Positions 16,338 through 27,132 of a DNA stretch of 64,000 nucleotides are shown here, one piece after another. How positions within the stretch are numbered: the stretch's first letter is position 1; each line of letters opens with the position of its first letter. The notes under the pieces are model-generated. The model was given only the letters and a program-made list of their open reading frames with translations, was not told where the DNA came from and searched no databases. Origin of the DNA: Tetranychus cinnabarinus (lineage: Eukaryota > Arthropoda > Arachnida > Trombidiformes > Tetranychidae); assembly GCA_022266195.1 (NCBI GenBank), contig WHVY01000001.1:9052001-9116000 (forward strand), written 5' to 3'. A program made the position numbers and the translations under genes.

Positions 16338-16411
16338 GTACTTTTGTTACAATTCGTGTTCGTGGCAAAGGCGAAGACAATTTTGAAGTCAATGTGATGA
16401 GACAAGGCTGA
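16338..16411 (+). CDS. Possible terminal exon, unknown product
   Basis: A plausible splice acceptor (pyrimidine-containing stretch ending CATTTCAG) is followed by 24 open codons and a TGA stop. The peptide reads GTFVTIRVRGKGEDNFEVNV then MRQG. Its charge balance and codon use look more like coding DNA than the neighbourhood. I recognise no family, and I could not find the upstream exons this would need. The opposite strand is open through the same interval, so the strand is uncertain. This is weak evidence and may be chance. Confidence 0.15.
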
Positions 16412-18926
16412 TGAGGGTCAAAAAAGAAACTAAATCGAGGTTCTACTCGAGAAATGGTCCAGGATAACATGAAAACATGACAAATCATGAGAACAATAAA
16501 TTCAAACAATTCATTCTTAAACAACATTCGCACAACATTCGAGTTTACAAGACTACCGATTGTCTTCCTTTGCAGCCATGAGTGAAACAAAGTAACTTTT
16601 TTTCTCGAGTTTCTATGGATGTTAAAAGCCATTCATTGATCCAAACGAATCTAGAATTTTATCCTTCATGGACTTGAATTTTTAGTAGCTCACAAGAAGC
16701 TTTCCTTTGAGCAAATTAAACAGTTTCCACAATTAACAAGTTGAGTTAAGAAGTAACTTGACAGAGAAACATGGAGCAAATTGCTTTACCACAGTTTCTT
16801 TGACTTTACACATTTCAATGTTGTCCATCTCATCTTTTAATCAAGTCAACTTTTCACAATTAACAGTCTAATTGAATGTTCAATAAAACTTTCCGACTAA
16901 CTAATTAGACTTGGAAAATGTTAATCAATGTTGATAGGTAAAGTAAATTTACTTCTCAGATGGTAGACTATATTTTACACATTCATTATTATTAACAAAC
17001 TTGGTGCATCAGTAATGAATAAATGATTGCTTTAGGGTTTATTTAAAGGGTAAACCAGTAAAGGTCAATGAAAACAAAGCCAACATCGACTAGATTTGAA
17101 TTTAATGGTTGAATCGAGAGCGCAAATCCAAAAGATAAAACTCAATGTCAATTCAATTTTTACGTTTTTCATCATTTTCGTCGATTATCATAAATCAATG
17201 AAGATAAATGTTAACCTCACCAAAACCTTATCAATTTCAACCAGTGTTTTCATTAAACTAACCATAATGATAAAGGGTCAAAACGGTGGTTGGCAAGGAA
17301 AAGATGACAAGATATTGATGATGATTCCAAGTAAATAATATTAATAACAATGGCGATGATAATGATGATGAAAAGGGAATGACACGTTAATGCGATAAAT
17401 GATCAATCATCATTTGATAACTTCCATTTGGAGTCACTTTTGTTTCAAAAAATCAAATTTATACACATTACCAGTTGCTCCATAAATAATGGAAATGACA
17501 AAATTGAGTTTCGATGAAACATTTTCCTTCCCTGTCTCTGGGAGTGAAAAGTTATCAAATGGTTAATGAGAGTTTTTTTCATACAAAAATTCAAACTGGA
17601 CAATTGGAATATTGAACCAAAATGGAAAATTATCTTTTCGTAAAAAAAACTCTTCGACCTTTCATCTAATTAATGGTATGCAAAACATTATCAATCTTGA
17701 CTATTCTGATGGTCGAAGGAAAGAAGATTGGACAACAAAATATTGCTTGACATGGGAAGGGAATTGTTTCCCTCCAAGAATAATGGAAATGAGATAATTA
17801 TGAAAATGATAACATTGACAAGTTTTGGTTAGAAAATGAATAAAAATTTGTTCAGTTTCATTCGACATTTGGAATGAGAAAATTTCCATTTTTCGTTTTC
17901 TATTGAACTTTTGAAAAGCATAATTGCATTAAATTTTGCCCTCATTAGATATTAAATTTTTTTCCTTTTCCATCAATTTTAATCAATCATGCAAAGTTTA
18001 TTGATCAACTTTTACTTTTGTGTAAAGACGATTTGCTTTTCAAATTGCAATCGTTAATGTTTCTTAACCTCAACTCGTTTGATTTCCCAGAAATGAGAGT
18101 AAAATTGTAAATGAATTGTTGCTGCTTCTTCGACTAATAGAATTGAAAGAAAAAGAAGAAAAATCAAAATTCTGTTCAAGTTTACTTTTCTTCTTCTTCT
18201 CCACATTTCATGGTAAAAATGTCTTTCAGGTTTAACTCTTCATTTTTTTCTCTCGTCTCTTGCTCAACCTTATAATCAATAATATTATTATATAAAAGTG
18301 TGACTCTAGTTTATGATTATTTCTTCAAGTCATGATATCTCCAGTTTACGTGAATGTCAACCTTCATCATGAAATATAACCTCATTTTTATCTTTATCTT
18401 CTTCCATCTCTTCACACACTTTTCACTCTCTTTTTTTCTGGGCTTCTCCATGTTTACCTTTTATTTTAGCCAAAGTTATTGAATTATCGTTAGGAATGCA
18501 AAAAGCTTTATCATGTCACAAAGCTGCATCATGAATCAAGCAAACAAGTTTCATTCAAATGTAAACCTGTTGATGTTCACTTGAAATCTTGTCCGAAGTG
18601 ACATTTAATTGAAACATTTTCTTGGAAAAGTTCAAAGTCATTAGTTTAATCGTTGAGCAAAGGTCAATGGAAATTGAAAAATTTTGAAATTTTCCTTTTC
18701 GAGCATTTTCTGATTCAACCTTTTCTAATGAATTTTGTGATGCACCTTTTCCATTTTTGGTGGAACAAAAAAGTTCTAAAAATATTCTTTTCTTGGAAAA
18801 TCTTTTTTTAATATTTTAGTTGCATGTTGAGCTTTATAACGATCAATTTGTTAATTGATTGATTCAGTTTAAAGTTCTGTTTCTTATCCAATTATCGATT
18901 AAAGATGAGTAAAGATTGCAACTCAC

Positions 18927-19056
18927 CTTCTCTCTTTACGTTTGCTAAATTTCGATGGAAAACATGAGAAAAATCGATAAGGTAAGCACCACGGGCCAGG
19001 CCAAAGAGTACGAATACGATTACGTTAATATGCGAAGCTCGAAGCAGCATTTTCAT
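18927..19056 (-). CDS. Candidate first coding exon of a secreted peptide
   Basis: On the minus strand an ATG at 19056 opens 43 codons that end in a strong donor, GAAG|GTGAGT, in phase 1. The first residues MKMLLRASHINVIVFVLFGL form a textbook signal peptide: a basic start, then a hydrophobic core. A small-residue cleavage region (LARGA) follows, then a short polar stretch ending in VKRE, which could be a dibasic processing site. G and C content is visibly higher than the flanks. The precursor would continue in exons at lower coordinates, which I could not identify, so the family is unknown. Neuropeptide and other small secreted proteins are both possible. The exon call is moderate and the product is unassigned. 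Confidence 0.42.
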
Positions 19057-20306
19057 TTCCAGTTTACTTGTGTTTATATTGATCGATAATTCAAGTAAAA
19101 ATGAATAACTTGTTGATTTGAGAAAATTGTTATTCCTTTGAAATATTTTTCTTTGCTCGAGTTGAATGTTGACCAAATTAACTTTCCTTTTGGACACTAA
19201 ATGTTTTCACTGTGACTATTGATTCACCGAATGAAATGGAAAAGAAATTTTCACAATTGAAAACTGATTCAATTTCACTTTTAAAATTTCAATTGAAGAG
19301 CAACTTTTGTCAAGTTTCCTTTTTTTCCTGTTAAGGGTTGATGGCTGAGATGCAACTCAACAAAAATGTATCGCACTGTAACAATTAGTGGAATTGAAAG
19401 AAAAAGAGAAAAAGTTCTTGATTAACTTTCGACTTGAATCAACAAAAGGGAAAACATTTTAGACTTGTTAATGTCGATAAATTAATCCAGTGACAGAAGA
19501 GGCAAAAAACGATACAATTACCTTGATTCACGATTGAACAATGTTAATAGTTTACTCACACTGAAAGAGATAAAAAAGGAGAAGAAAAACAAAGAAAAAA
19601 ATGTTGATCACAAATAACAACTGAACCTTGTTTCGATTCAATTATTATTTGCTTCTCGTATTTTCCTGTTTTTGTCTTCCTTCTCTGAATTTTATTCAGA
19701 TTTTGCGTTTCACCAGAGTTTAGACTTTGTCAGTAAAGTTGTGTAAAGATGTTTAATGATTATGATGATTGTCGTTGTTGTTGGTTGATATTTTTATTAT
19801 AAACTCAAATAACTTAATATGTAACTTGCTTGGTCTACAGGTTTTGTTTTCAGTTACTCCTGATTATATAACTTCAACGTTTACTCAGACAAATGTTGAG
19901 ATAAAGTGTTGTATAGTACAATATTGTGAATGTTTGCCTTTTCCCCCGTTTTTTGTTTCTTTGCCTTTACTCTTGTACTCTTTCCATACAAGTTCAATTT
20001 ATACTCGTTAAGTTTATCAACCAAGTGAGCATGGTTCAGGATGAACCGATAACAATGCGCATCCCTGTGTACGGATCAAGTCAAATTTTCTGTTCTTCTT
20101 CCCTTGCGCTTCCCCTTTGCAGTTAGTCTTTAAATGAAACCTTTCCCACCTTTCAACGTCACACTTGCTTCTGAGGCAAATCATCCTGGCAAGTCAACTC
20201 TTTCTGCTCTTGGTTCATCTACTATCACAATTTGATATGATTTAACTCCATGATCAGTGGCGCCATCTTGTGTACATATTGTATCTTGGTCCATTGAAAC
20301 TCTTAC
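19057..20306. other. Non-coding stretch before the MULE
   Basis: No gene or repeat is supported here. The part next to 19057 would be the 5' UTR and promoter of the candidate secreted-peptide exon. The 9-bp sequence AACTCTTAC at 20298-20306 is the left target-site duplication of the MULE. Confidence 0.5.
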
Positions 20307-22203
20307 GGTCCTGTATCGTTTCGCCAAAGTAATCCTTTTCCAGCTTAAACTCAGAGCTCAAAAGTAAACAAGAAATGCTAATTGGTTCAAGCAAATGGAC
20401 AATATTTATAAATAAGAAACACTTGTTATTGATTAATTTGATTCTTGAGAAAATTGAATTAACTGAGCTTCTTGGTGATGGGAAAAATCATTGTTTTACA
20501 TTAAATTTGTAGTAAGATCAAGATAATCAAGCAAGTCAATAGCTCCATTTTGATAGCTTATTGTGTAAAATTCGTAGTTTTCATTCAGTTGTAGATATTT
20601 TTGATCTTTGTAATGAATTTTTTCACCATTAATTACATGTATCAAATCTAACCGATAATCAAGCTCAAGTTTTTTTAACTGATTAATTAAGGCAAATAAT
20701 CTTGGTGTATGAGCTGTGAAACATTGATTCAATTTGTAATGGAATCCTTCGAGGTGATTGGTAGTTCTTGTTCCATAATTTGCATGATGATTTTAAATAT
20801 TACGATCAAAAAGAGCATCCTCATTTACCCATGTTGTTTCCATATAATTCAAGAAATGATCAATCCTTTGATCCATAGAATCATTGTCTTCATTTATAAT
20901 GAACCAAGCAGCATCTAAATCATTAGTACTAATCAATGGTAATGATACACATCGTTTGAATAACAAATTTTTGATCTTCATCGTATAATTTTTTCAAACC
21001 TAATCCTTGAATTTTTCTCCATAAACATTGTGAATAATGAAAATAACAACCTCGAGTTATAATGTTAGGAAAAATTTTAAGAAATGATTGAATTATCGTT
21101 CGTCAAAGTCACAATAAAGATACTTAGGATCAAAAATTAAATTGTTAGCAATACATGTATAAGTTATGATAGAAATCATTTTTTCATATGTTGCTTGCCT
21201 TTTATCTGGTAATAAGACAAATAAAATGGGAAACATTTCATCATTTATCAAAACATGAAAAGTGAACAATTGATAAAATTGTTTCGGTGATGCATGAAAT
21301 GTACCATCTACATAAATACTTTCACTTCTACTCAATTGTCTTAAATTATCAATATTTCCAAAAATTAGCATATCCTTAACTGTTGTTGTATCATTGATTT
21401 AAAATTGTTTACCATCTAAGGTTAATTTATATTCATTTGGTAGATTAATCATTGATCTATGTAAAGGTTCATCAGGAAAAATAGATCTTCTTTGCCGATA
21501 CAATGTTGATGAAAAATCATGAAACTTTGGCAAATGAGAGATTGGTTTATTGTCATTGATTAATTGGATAGCTTCATCTCTTCGAACCTAATGATAAATA
21601 ATACAATCTCAATTAGAATCAAATAATTGTTTATCCAAAAATTAAATTAACTTACCTCATTGAATATATCTTGAACTGATTTATCCGTTTGAACCTTTAC
21701 AAGGTCAATCATTCTATTTTTAATCCGAAGATTTTCAATTTTTTCACTATGATCAGGATGATCATGTTGTCCTGGCACTTTATCGATATAATTGTTTCTC
21801 AAGATGATTGTAACTTTACATGAAGAATCAGTACACCTCCAGTAACATTTATCTTCATACTTATTTTTCAAATTATATAAGAAATTATTGTAAATTAAAT
21901 TATAACCATTTCTCTTCGTTTTGATGAACTCCATTTTGAACTGAACAAGTAAGTATAACTGACACTCGACAGAACTGAAAAACAATGCTCTTCTTTACCC
22001 TGGTCATCTCTTTTTATACCAAAATCATACTTGCTTGAAATCCTCAGTTAATTCAATTTTCTCAAGAATCAAATTAATCAATAACAAGTGTTTCTTATTT
22101 ATGAATATTGTCCATTTGCTTGAACCAATTAGCATTTCTTGTTTACTTTTGAGCTCTTAGTTTAAGCTGGAAAAGGATTACTTTGGCGAAACGATACAGG
22201 ACC
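20307..22203 (-). mobile_element. Mutator-like (MULE) DNA transposon, defective but young
   Basis: This is an 1897-bp element bounded by 161-bp terminal inverted repeats (20307-20467 and 22043-22203) that begin GGTCCTGTATCGTTTCGCC. I count only two mismatches between the two arms. It is flanked by a perfect 9-bp direct repeat AACTCTTAC (20298-20306 and 22204-22212), the target-duplication length typical of Mutator-like elements. The interior encodes a FLYWCH plus MULE transposase on the minus strand that is broken by stops and frameshifts. Near-identical arms with a dead transposase mean this copy was probably already defective when it moved, using enzyme supplied by an intact relative elsewhere. 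It lies about 870 bp upstream of the GPA2 start codon. Confidence 0.93.
20496..21934 (-). pseudogene. MULE transposase with N-terminal FLYWCH finger, inactivated
   Basis: The probable start is ATG at 21934 (MEFIKTKRNGY). The first exon (21657 or 21656 to 21934) encodes a FLYWCH-type zinc finger with conserved Gly-Tyr, a CYWRC-like segment, a second Cys and a C-terminal HDHPDH. A 68-bp intron (about 21588-21655, GTAAGT to TTAG) follows. Exon two holds the MULE core: YVDGTFHASPKQF with the first catalytic Asp, LYCDF with the second acidic site, then GCYFHYSQCLW, the usual Cys-His-Gln motif. Damage: a TAA after DGKQF (about 21398), a frameshift right after CDFDE (about 21095), a second frameshift near 20960, and a TAA replacing the expected Trp in DRNI-NHH (about 20787). 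No functional product is possible from this copy. Confidence 0.9.
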
Positions 22204-22212
22204 AACTCTTAC

Positions 22213-23077
22213 ATGACGAAAGGAAAGAAAACTAACTTTTGAGCAAAAAGTTTGAGACAAGATGCTTGATAAATCATATCTTTTTGATTGGTTTACCGAT
22301 TTTTTTTATTGAATTATTGACAAATTGTGCGATCATTCAGTTATCACATTTGCTTGGTTTTCAAAAACTTTTGGCATTTTTTTGCAATAACTTTAACTCC
22401 AAGAGTTTGCACAGTATCACTAGCTGCATGATGGCTAACATTTAATTTCCTACGAATTGTTCAGAAGCCTCTAAAATTTTGTCATCAGTCATCTTCATCA
22501 CTTTTTGCTTGCTGTTTATTTTGAGAGATTTGAGATTTATTCAGAGTCATCATTAACAAACCATCGTTTAGCCGTCGGTTACCAAACACAAAGTTTTTTA
22601 AGCTTTGAGTACGAGATAACTTGTCGAATTGAGTGTGATTTTGATGCACTATGCCTCTGAAATTCATACTAGATATTTGATGAGCCCGGTCTTATTTCCT
22701 GAGAAATTTCATTGTTACAGCTAATCCCATTTACGAGTTGATTGGCTTAGTTCAAGTTGTTTCAAACTTTTGTTTGTTCAATAGGTTACTTTGCAAGAAA
22801 ACTAGAGGTCTCTACTAACTGTAAAAATATTGATATTATTCGAAGAGCCAAATTGAATCGAAACATTGAGTTGATCGTTTTTCTGCATATTTGCGCATGA
22901 AACCAACACATCCGGTTACAGAGAAAATGATAATAATAATAAAAGCGATAAAATGATATAGTTTGGACATTGACGTTTAAAAGTGAAAAGTAAAGTAAAT
23001 TTGTTGAATCGTATTTATCAATTGATGCGAAGTATTTTTTTATTCAAAAAGTGAAAAATTTATCGTATAATACTGCA
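22213..23077. other. GPA2 upstream region
   Basis: About 865 bp lie between the right MULE target duplication and the GPA2 start codon. It should contain the GPA2 promoter and 5' UTR. I see no clear TATA-plus-initiator pair and no coding region. A non-coding first exon cannot be excluded. Confidence 0.45.
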
Positions 23078-24382
23078 ATGGCAACTCAAGTGCAAAGTCA
23101 ACTCATTTTCTTAATTCTATGGATCGGGTTGATGGTTGCAACAAAAAGTGCTGACGCGTATGCATGGACAAGGCCGGGATGCCATCGATTAGGTAAGCTG
23201 ACCAAAAGTTGTCCTTTAAACTGACATGCTTTGACCTTTATTGTTGCGCAGGTCATACAAGACGAGTGACGATAAATGGATGTGTGGAATTTGAAATGAC
23301 AACAAATGCTTGTCGAGGTTATTGTACATCTTTTGCAATTCCGTCAACAGAAGATTCGCTTTTATTTAATCGTCATCAAGTGATAACTTCCATCGGTGAA
23401 TGCTGCAACATCATGGAAACAGAAGATGTAAGACTCTTTTACTCAGCTTAATAAAGTGTCAAAAAACTATTTTTCATGCATGTTAGTTTAGTCATGGCTT
23501 TCAGGCAGTGTAAAAATTTCCCTTAGAATCCTTTTCGTTTTCACGACAAATTTCATGACTTTATATCAAGGTTTCAAATAAATTTTGCGGTTAGATATGA
23601 AGTTCAAATCAGAATTGAGTGACATCTCAGTAAAATAAAGTAAGCACCTTCGGTATTGATATAACGTTGCAATTTTTCATCAATTGATGACGTTTTCGTG
23701 ATCGTTCGAAAATTTATTGCAAAAAATCAAATAAAGTAATTTTGCCCTCCATTCCTAAGTAGAAATTATCTTCGTTGAATTGGTTTTCCAAAAATTAAGA
23801 CAGTTTGATGTTCATAGAGATGAGATCAGGTACTTACGATCGTTAGGATAAATTGGTAAGCATTCAGAATCTGAGGTTAGAAATTTTGTGAAGAGCCGCT
23901 AGAAAAGTTGATGAAAAAAGTTGGAGAAAAAATTTTTTAGCGATTTTTGTATTCTTTCGAAAACTTTAAAGATGCAATAATTTTGTGGATATTTGTCCCA
24001 TTTTGGTGTTTTTCTGCCCTGATTAATTAAGGCTAAGAAATGTTTTAACGAAAAAAGATCACGATCAATCTTCTTTTCATAGCGAACCACAAAACTTAAT
24101 TGAAACCTAATGCTGTATATTGTATACATATGTAGAGTGGTTCAAATTCAAGCGAACGATAAGATTTTAAGATCTTAAGATTTTAAATATTGATATAGAA
24201 TGAAAAATAAATTTGTTTACAACTGAACGTTGATTTGTTTAAATGTCACTAATCGTCACCTTTTGTCTCCATTTACTTGTATTGATCAGGTTGTGGCTCG
24301 AGTAATGTGTCGAGATGGACCAAGAACGATTGTCTTCAAATCGGCCAAAAGCTGTGGATGTTTCCATTGTAAAAAAGAGTAA
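23078..24382 (+). CDS. GPA2: Glycoprotein hormone alpha-2 subunit (thyrostimulin alpha)
   Basis: Three coding exons join in frame: 23078-23192, 23252-23427 and 24290-24382, separated by introns of 59 bp (phase 1) and 862 bp (phase 0). The product is 127 aa. Residues 1-27 are a signal peptide ending KSADA. The mature chain holds ten cysteines (35, 49, 59, 63, 89, 90, 104, 119, 121, 124) in the GPA2 order, with hallmark segments CHRLGHTRRV, TTNACRGYC, ITSIGECCNIM, CRDGPRTIVFKSA and the C-terminal CGCFHC. GPA2 is the alpha partner of GPB5. The cystine-knot heterodimer acts through an LGR1-type leucine-rich-repeat receptor. I see no N-X-S/T glycosylation site, only NGC at 47-49. The start follows no other upstream ATG in frame and gives a clean signal peptide. 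A polyadenylation signal AATAAA lies at 24552. Confidence 0.96.
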
Positions 24383-24551
24383 CAATCTTAATCAAAACTG
24401 TCAAGAGACTTTCATTGTTCCTCTTCTCATTAGTCTCATTTGACTCTTGAACTTTTTTTCCCATTTTCGTTTATCTTGTTCATTCTTTTCATTTTCATAG
24501 CCTTTGACTAACATTCATCTTGCAATTGTCTTCAAATAATGGTTTACACGG

Positions 24552-24557
24552 AATAAA
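24552..24557 (+). terminator. Polyadenylation signal for GPA2
   Basis: A canonical AATAAA lies 170 bp after the GPA2 stop codon on the coding strand, the first one downstream, so it is the likely 3' end signal. Confidence 0.55.
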
Positions 24558-27132
24558 GATATCAGCTTTATCCTCCCATCATCATTACCATGATTATTAT
24601 TTTTGATTACTTTTCTCCTCCTTTTAGTTTCACCTTTTCTTTTTTTCTACAAAACTATCTTTTCTTCATTTCCACTGATCCATTCAAAATATTCACATTT
24701 ATTTTCTCTTATAATCAACTTGAACTTGTATCATGAAATGCTACCAACATAACCTCTTCCAAAGTGAGCAACAGTCAAATGCGCTGCTCGAAATCGTCAA
24801 TAAACTTTTCCTTCTTTCATCGAATCTCAAATTTTTCCAATCGTGAAAAATGCAAATATTATTTCCATTTATAGGAGTAAATGAAGTCATCATAATAATG
24901 AGTAAAAATACGGACAAAAATAATCTTTCCACTAATCGATTCTATTAATACATTATCATCATGATATGCATAAGAAACATTATAAGGTTTCTTGTTCTTC
25001 TTTTGGATAAATATATTTATGTACTAATAATAAATCAAGTGACGGTAAAAATGGCAGCAAAAGGCGAATGTCATTTTTACCTCTTCATGTGACAATAATG
25101 ATGTTAATGGAAGGTTGAAGGTAATTGTGACAATAATAATCAACTTTAATTTTCACTAATGAATAAAGAAGAACAGACGAACCATTAACTCAATCTAATT
25201 AATCCAATGTTGTGTCCAAAATCACAGTTCTAAATGAACAGTTGCATTATTGAATGTTAATTATGCGATGAACATGAAAATTGAATGATAATCGAGAGAA
25301 GAACCTTTGACCATGTTAATTGAATAAATTGGTTATTATTTATGAACATTCTAATTAATGTTTAGTCATTAGTTTCCAACCGGAAACAAATTATTCTGCC
25401 GATTGCAACAAAAAAAAAGGTTTTGTTTGATTTTCCGCTTTTAAATTGAATCAAAACAATTCCACATTTCATTTTAGTCCAAATTAATTGACATGTGTTT
25501 ACATCCTAATTAACTTGGCCATTAACTTTTTGCTTCTTCAATGCTTTTCAACTTGATTAACCTTCGCTTAATGGACAAAATTGTTGACCTTTGGGAGGGA
25601 AAAAACTCCCAGTCAATGTTGTGATAGTCAAATTTCAAGGCAACTTTTAGATTCCAATTTTTTTGGTTGAAAATTTCTTGATGAAGTGATAATGAGCTGT
25701 CAACGTGAGATTTTAAATTAATTTTCCAAGCTCAATCAACTTTTATCATGACTATAATTTTCATTAATTGAGTTGAAATTTGGCTTCATTTTCGGTGAAA
25801 ATTTTCTTTAACCTTTTTTTTGTTCAATTCTGTTTCTTTGTATTGTTGACATGAAATTTTAGGTTTTTTCTTTGCTAAATTGACTGGTTCATTGAAACTT
25901 ATTTTTCTTTAAGATTCAGCTTTAAAAGTTCAGTTTCAACGTGAGTTGCAAGGTAATGTTAACTGTTTCATACTCAGACTATTTTGATGAACTATTAACA
26001 TTAACTACTGATAATAATACTATTGGCTACTACTAATTGTAAATGTATTTATTTTATTTGTAAACATTTTTTCTTGTTGACGTTATTAACGAACTTTTGT
26101 GTGATGAAATTGATAGTAAATTGTCATTGATTGAGTTTGACGCTTTTTGCTTTCGATGGATCAGAGTTTCTTTTTATTCCCTCATGTTTCACGCCATGCA
26201 AATGATTATTCATTTAGTAATTGTTTACTTTTCTTCATTGGATTTTGCCTTCTATATTTAGCTGGTTCATTTGCCGTCAACATTGACCAGTCTATTATCA
26301 TGATGTACCATGAAATTGAAGGGTAAAAATTTGTATCATTTTCTATTGTAACAAGAGAAATTGTTCTTTAGAGAAATGAGTTTTCATGTTATCAGTTACA
26401 TGATGATTGACTTTGATCAATAGGTAAAGTCAATTTTGTCCAAGTTACACCTTGATCATTATCATTGGTTCAAGCTTCTGTTTGACTTTACCCAAAGTTA
26501 ATATTGAAATGGCTAATCGAAGAGAAGATAATAAAAGAAAAAATGGAGAAAATTGAAATCGAATCTATTGAACCTTTTCCAATCAAATTGACCATAAAGA
26601 CTATCGATTTCAGTGGAATCTTACTTTACTTAGTATCGCACTTTTGGCTGACAGAAGTTCATTATTATGATAACAAATGAAACATCAATTTTAAACGCGA
26701 TTCAATGTTCGTTTATTAATAATTGATTAGCTTTTATTAGTTGCAAACAAGTCTTTATTGTTATTGAATTGGGATGAAGATGAATATGTGATGGATTGTA
26801 TGAAAGTGGATATTGCATAACATAAGAAGTAAAAGCTGAAAGTTTAAAATAAACGGTAAAATGATACATTTCATGTTATTTGAGAATTGAATGAACAACT
26901 TGATTCGTTTATTACATTAGTTTTGTTTCCTACCTTTTGCTCTTCGTTAACTTTAATTAAACAGTAATTTCATCAAACAATTTAAAGCAACTGAAAGAGA
27001 GCGAAATTGTAAGCTGAAAATCATAAGCTGAAATTGCCATGGGATTAGAAGAGGTTTTGGAAAAACGAAAAAAAACTTTTTTCTTTTGTTTAGTTGACTC
27101 GACTGCTGATGATGTTGATACGTTTTCATGTG
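24558..27132. other. Intergenic region between convergent GPA2 and GPB5
   Basis: About 2.6 kb of AT-rich sequence separates the 3' ends of the two hormone genes and should include both 3' UTRs. No gene is supported. A minus-strand frame at 24741-24932 has a hydrophobic start but begins with GTG, so I do not call it. Confidence 0.55.

Larger units (their letters stand above)
1..18926. other. Long non-coding AT-rich stretch
   Basis: No convincing protein-coding gene was found on either strand. Open frames are short, mostly lack ATG starts, and show no family motif or signal-peptide pattern backed by splice sites. The one possible exception is the weak terminal exon at 16338-16411, listed separately. 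The content is AT-rich unique sequence with homopurine tracts (for example around 7840-7910), a short TG microsatellite near 5636 and scattered TGA/AAT simple sequence. Exons shorter than about 80 bp belonging to genes outside the window could be hidden here. Promoters or enhancers cannot be judged from sequence alone. Confidence 0.6.

Noticed and set aside
24741..24932. Minus-strand frame with hydrophobic start and Cys-rich end just after GPA2
   Set aside because: It begins with GTG, which does not normally start eukaryotic proteins, has a stop four codons before, and no clear splice acceptor or family match.
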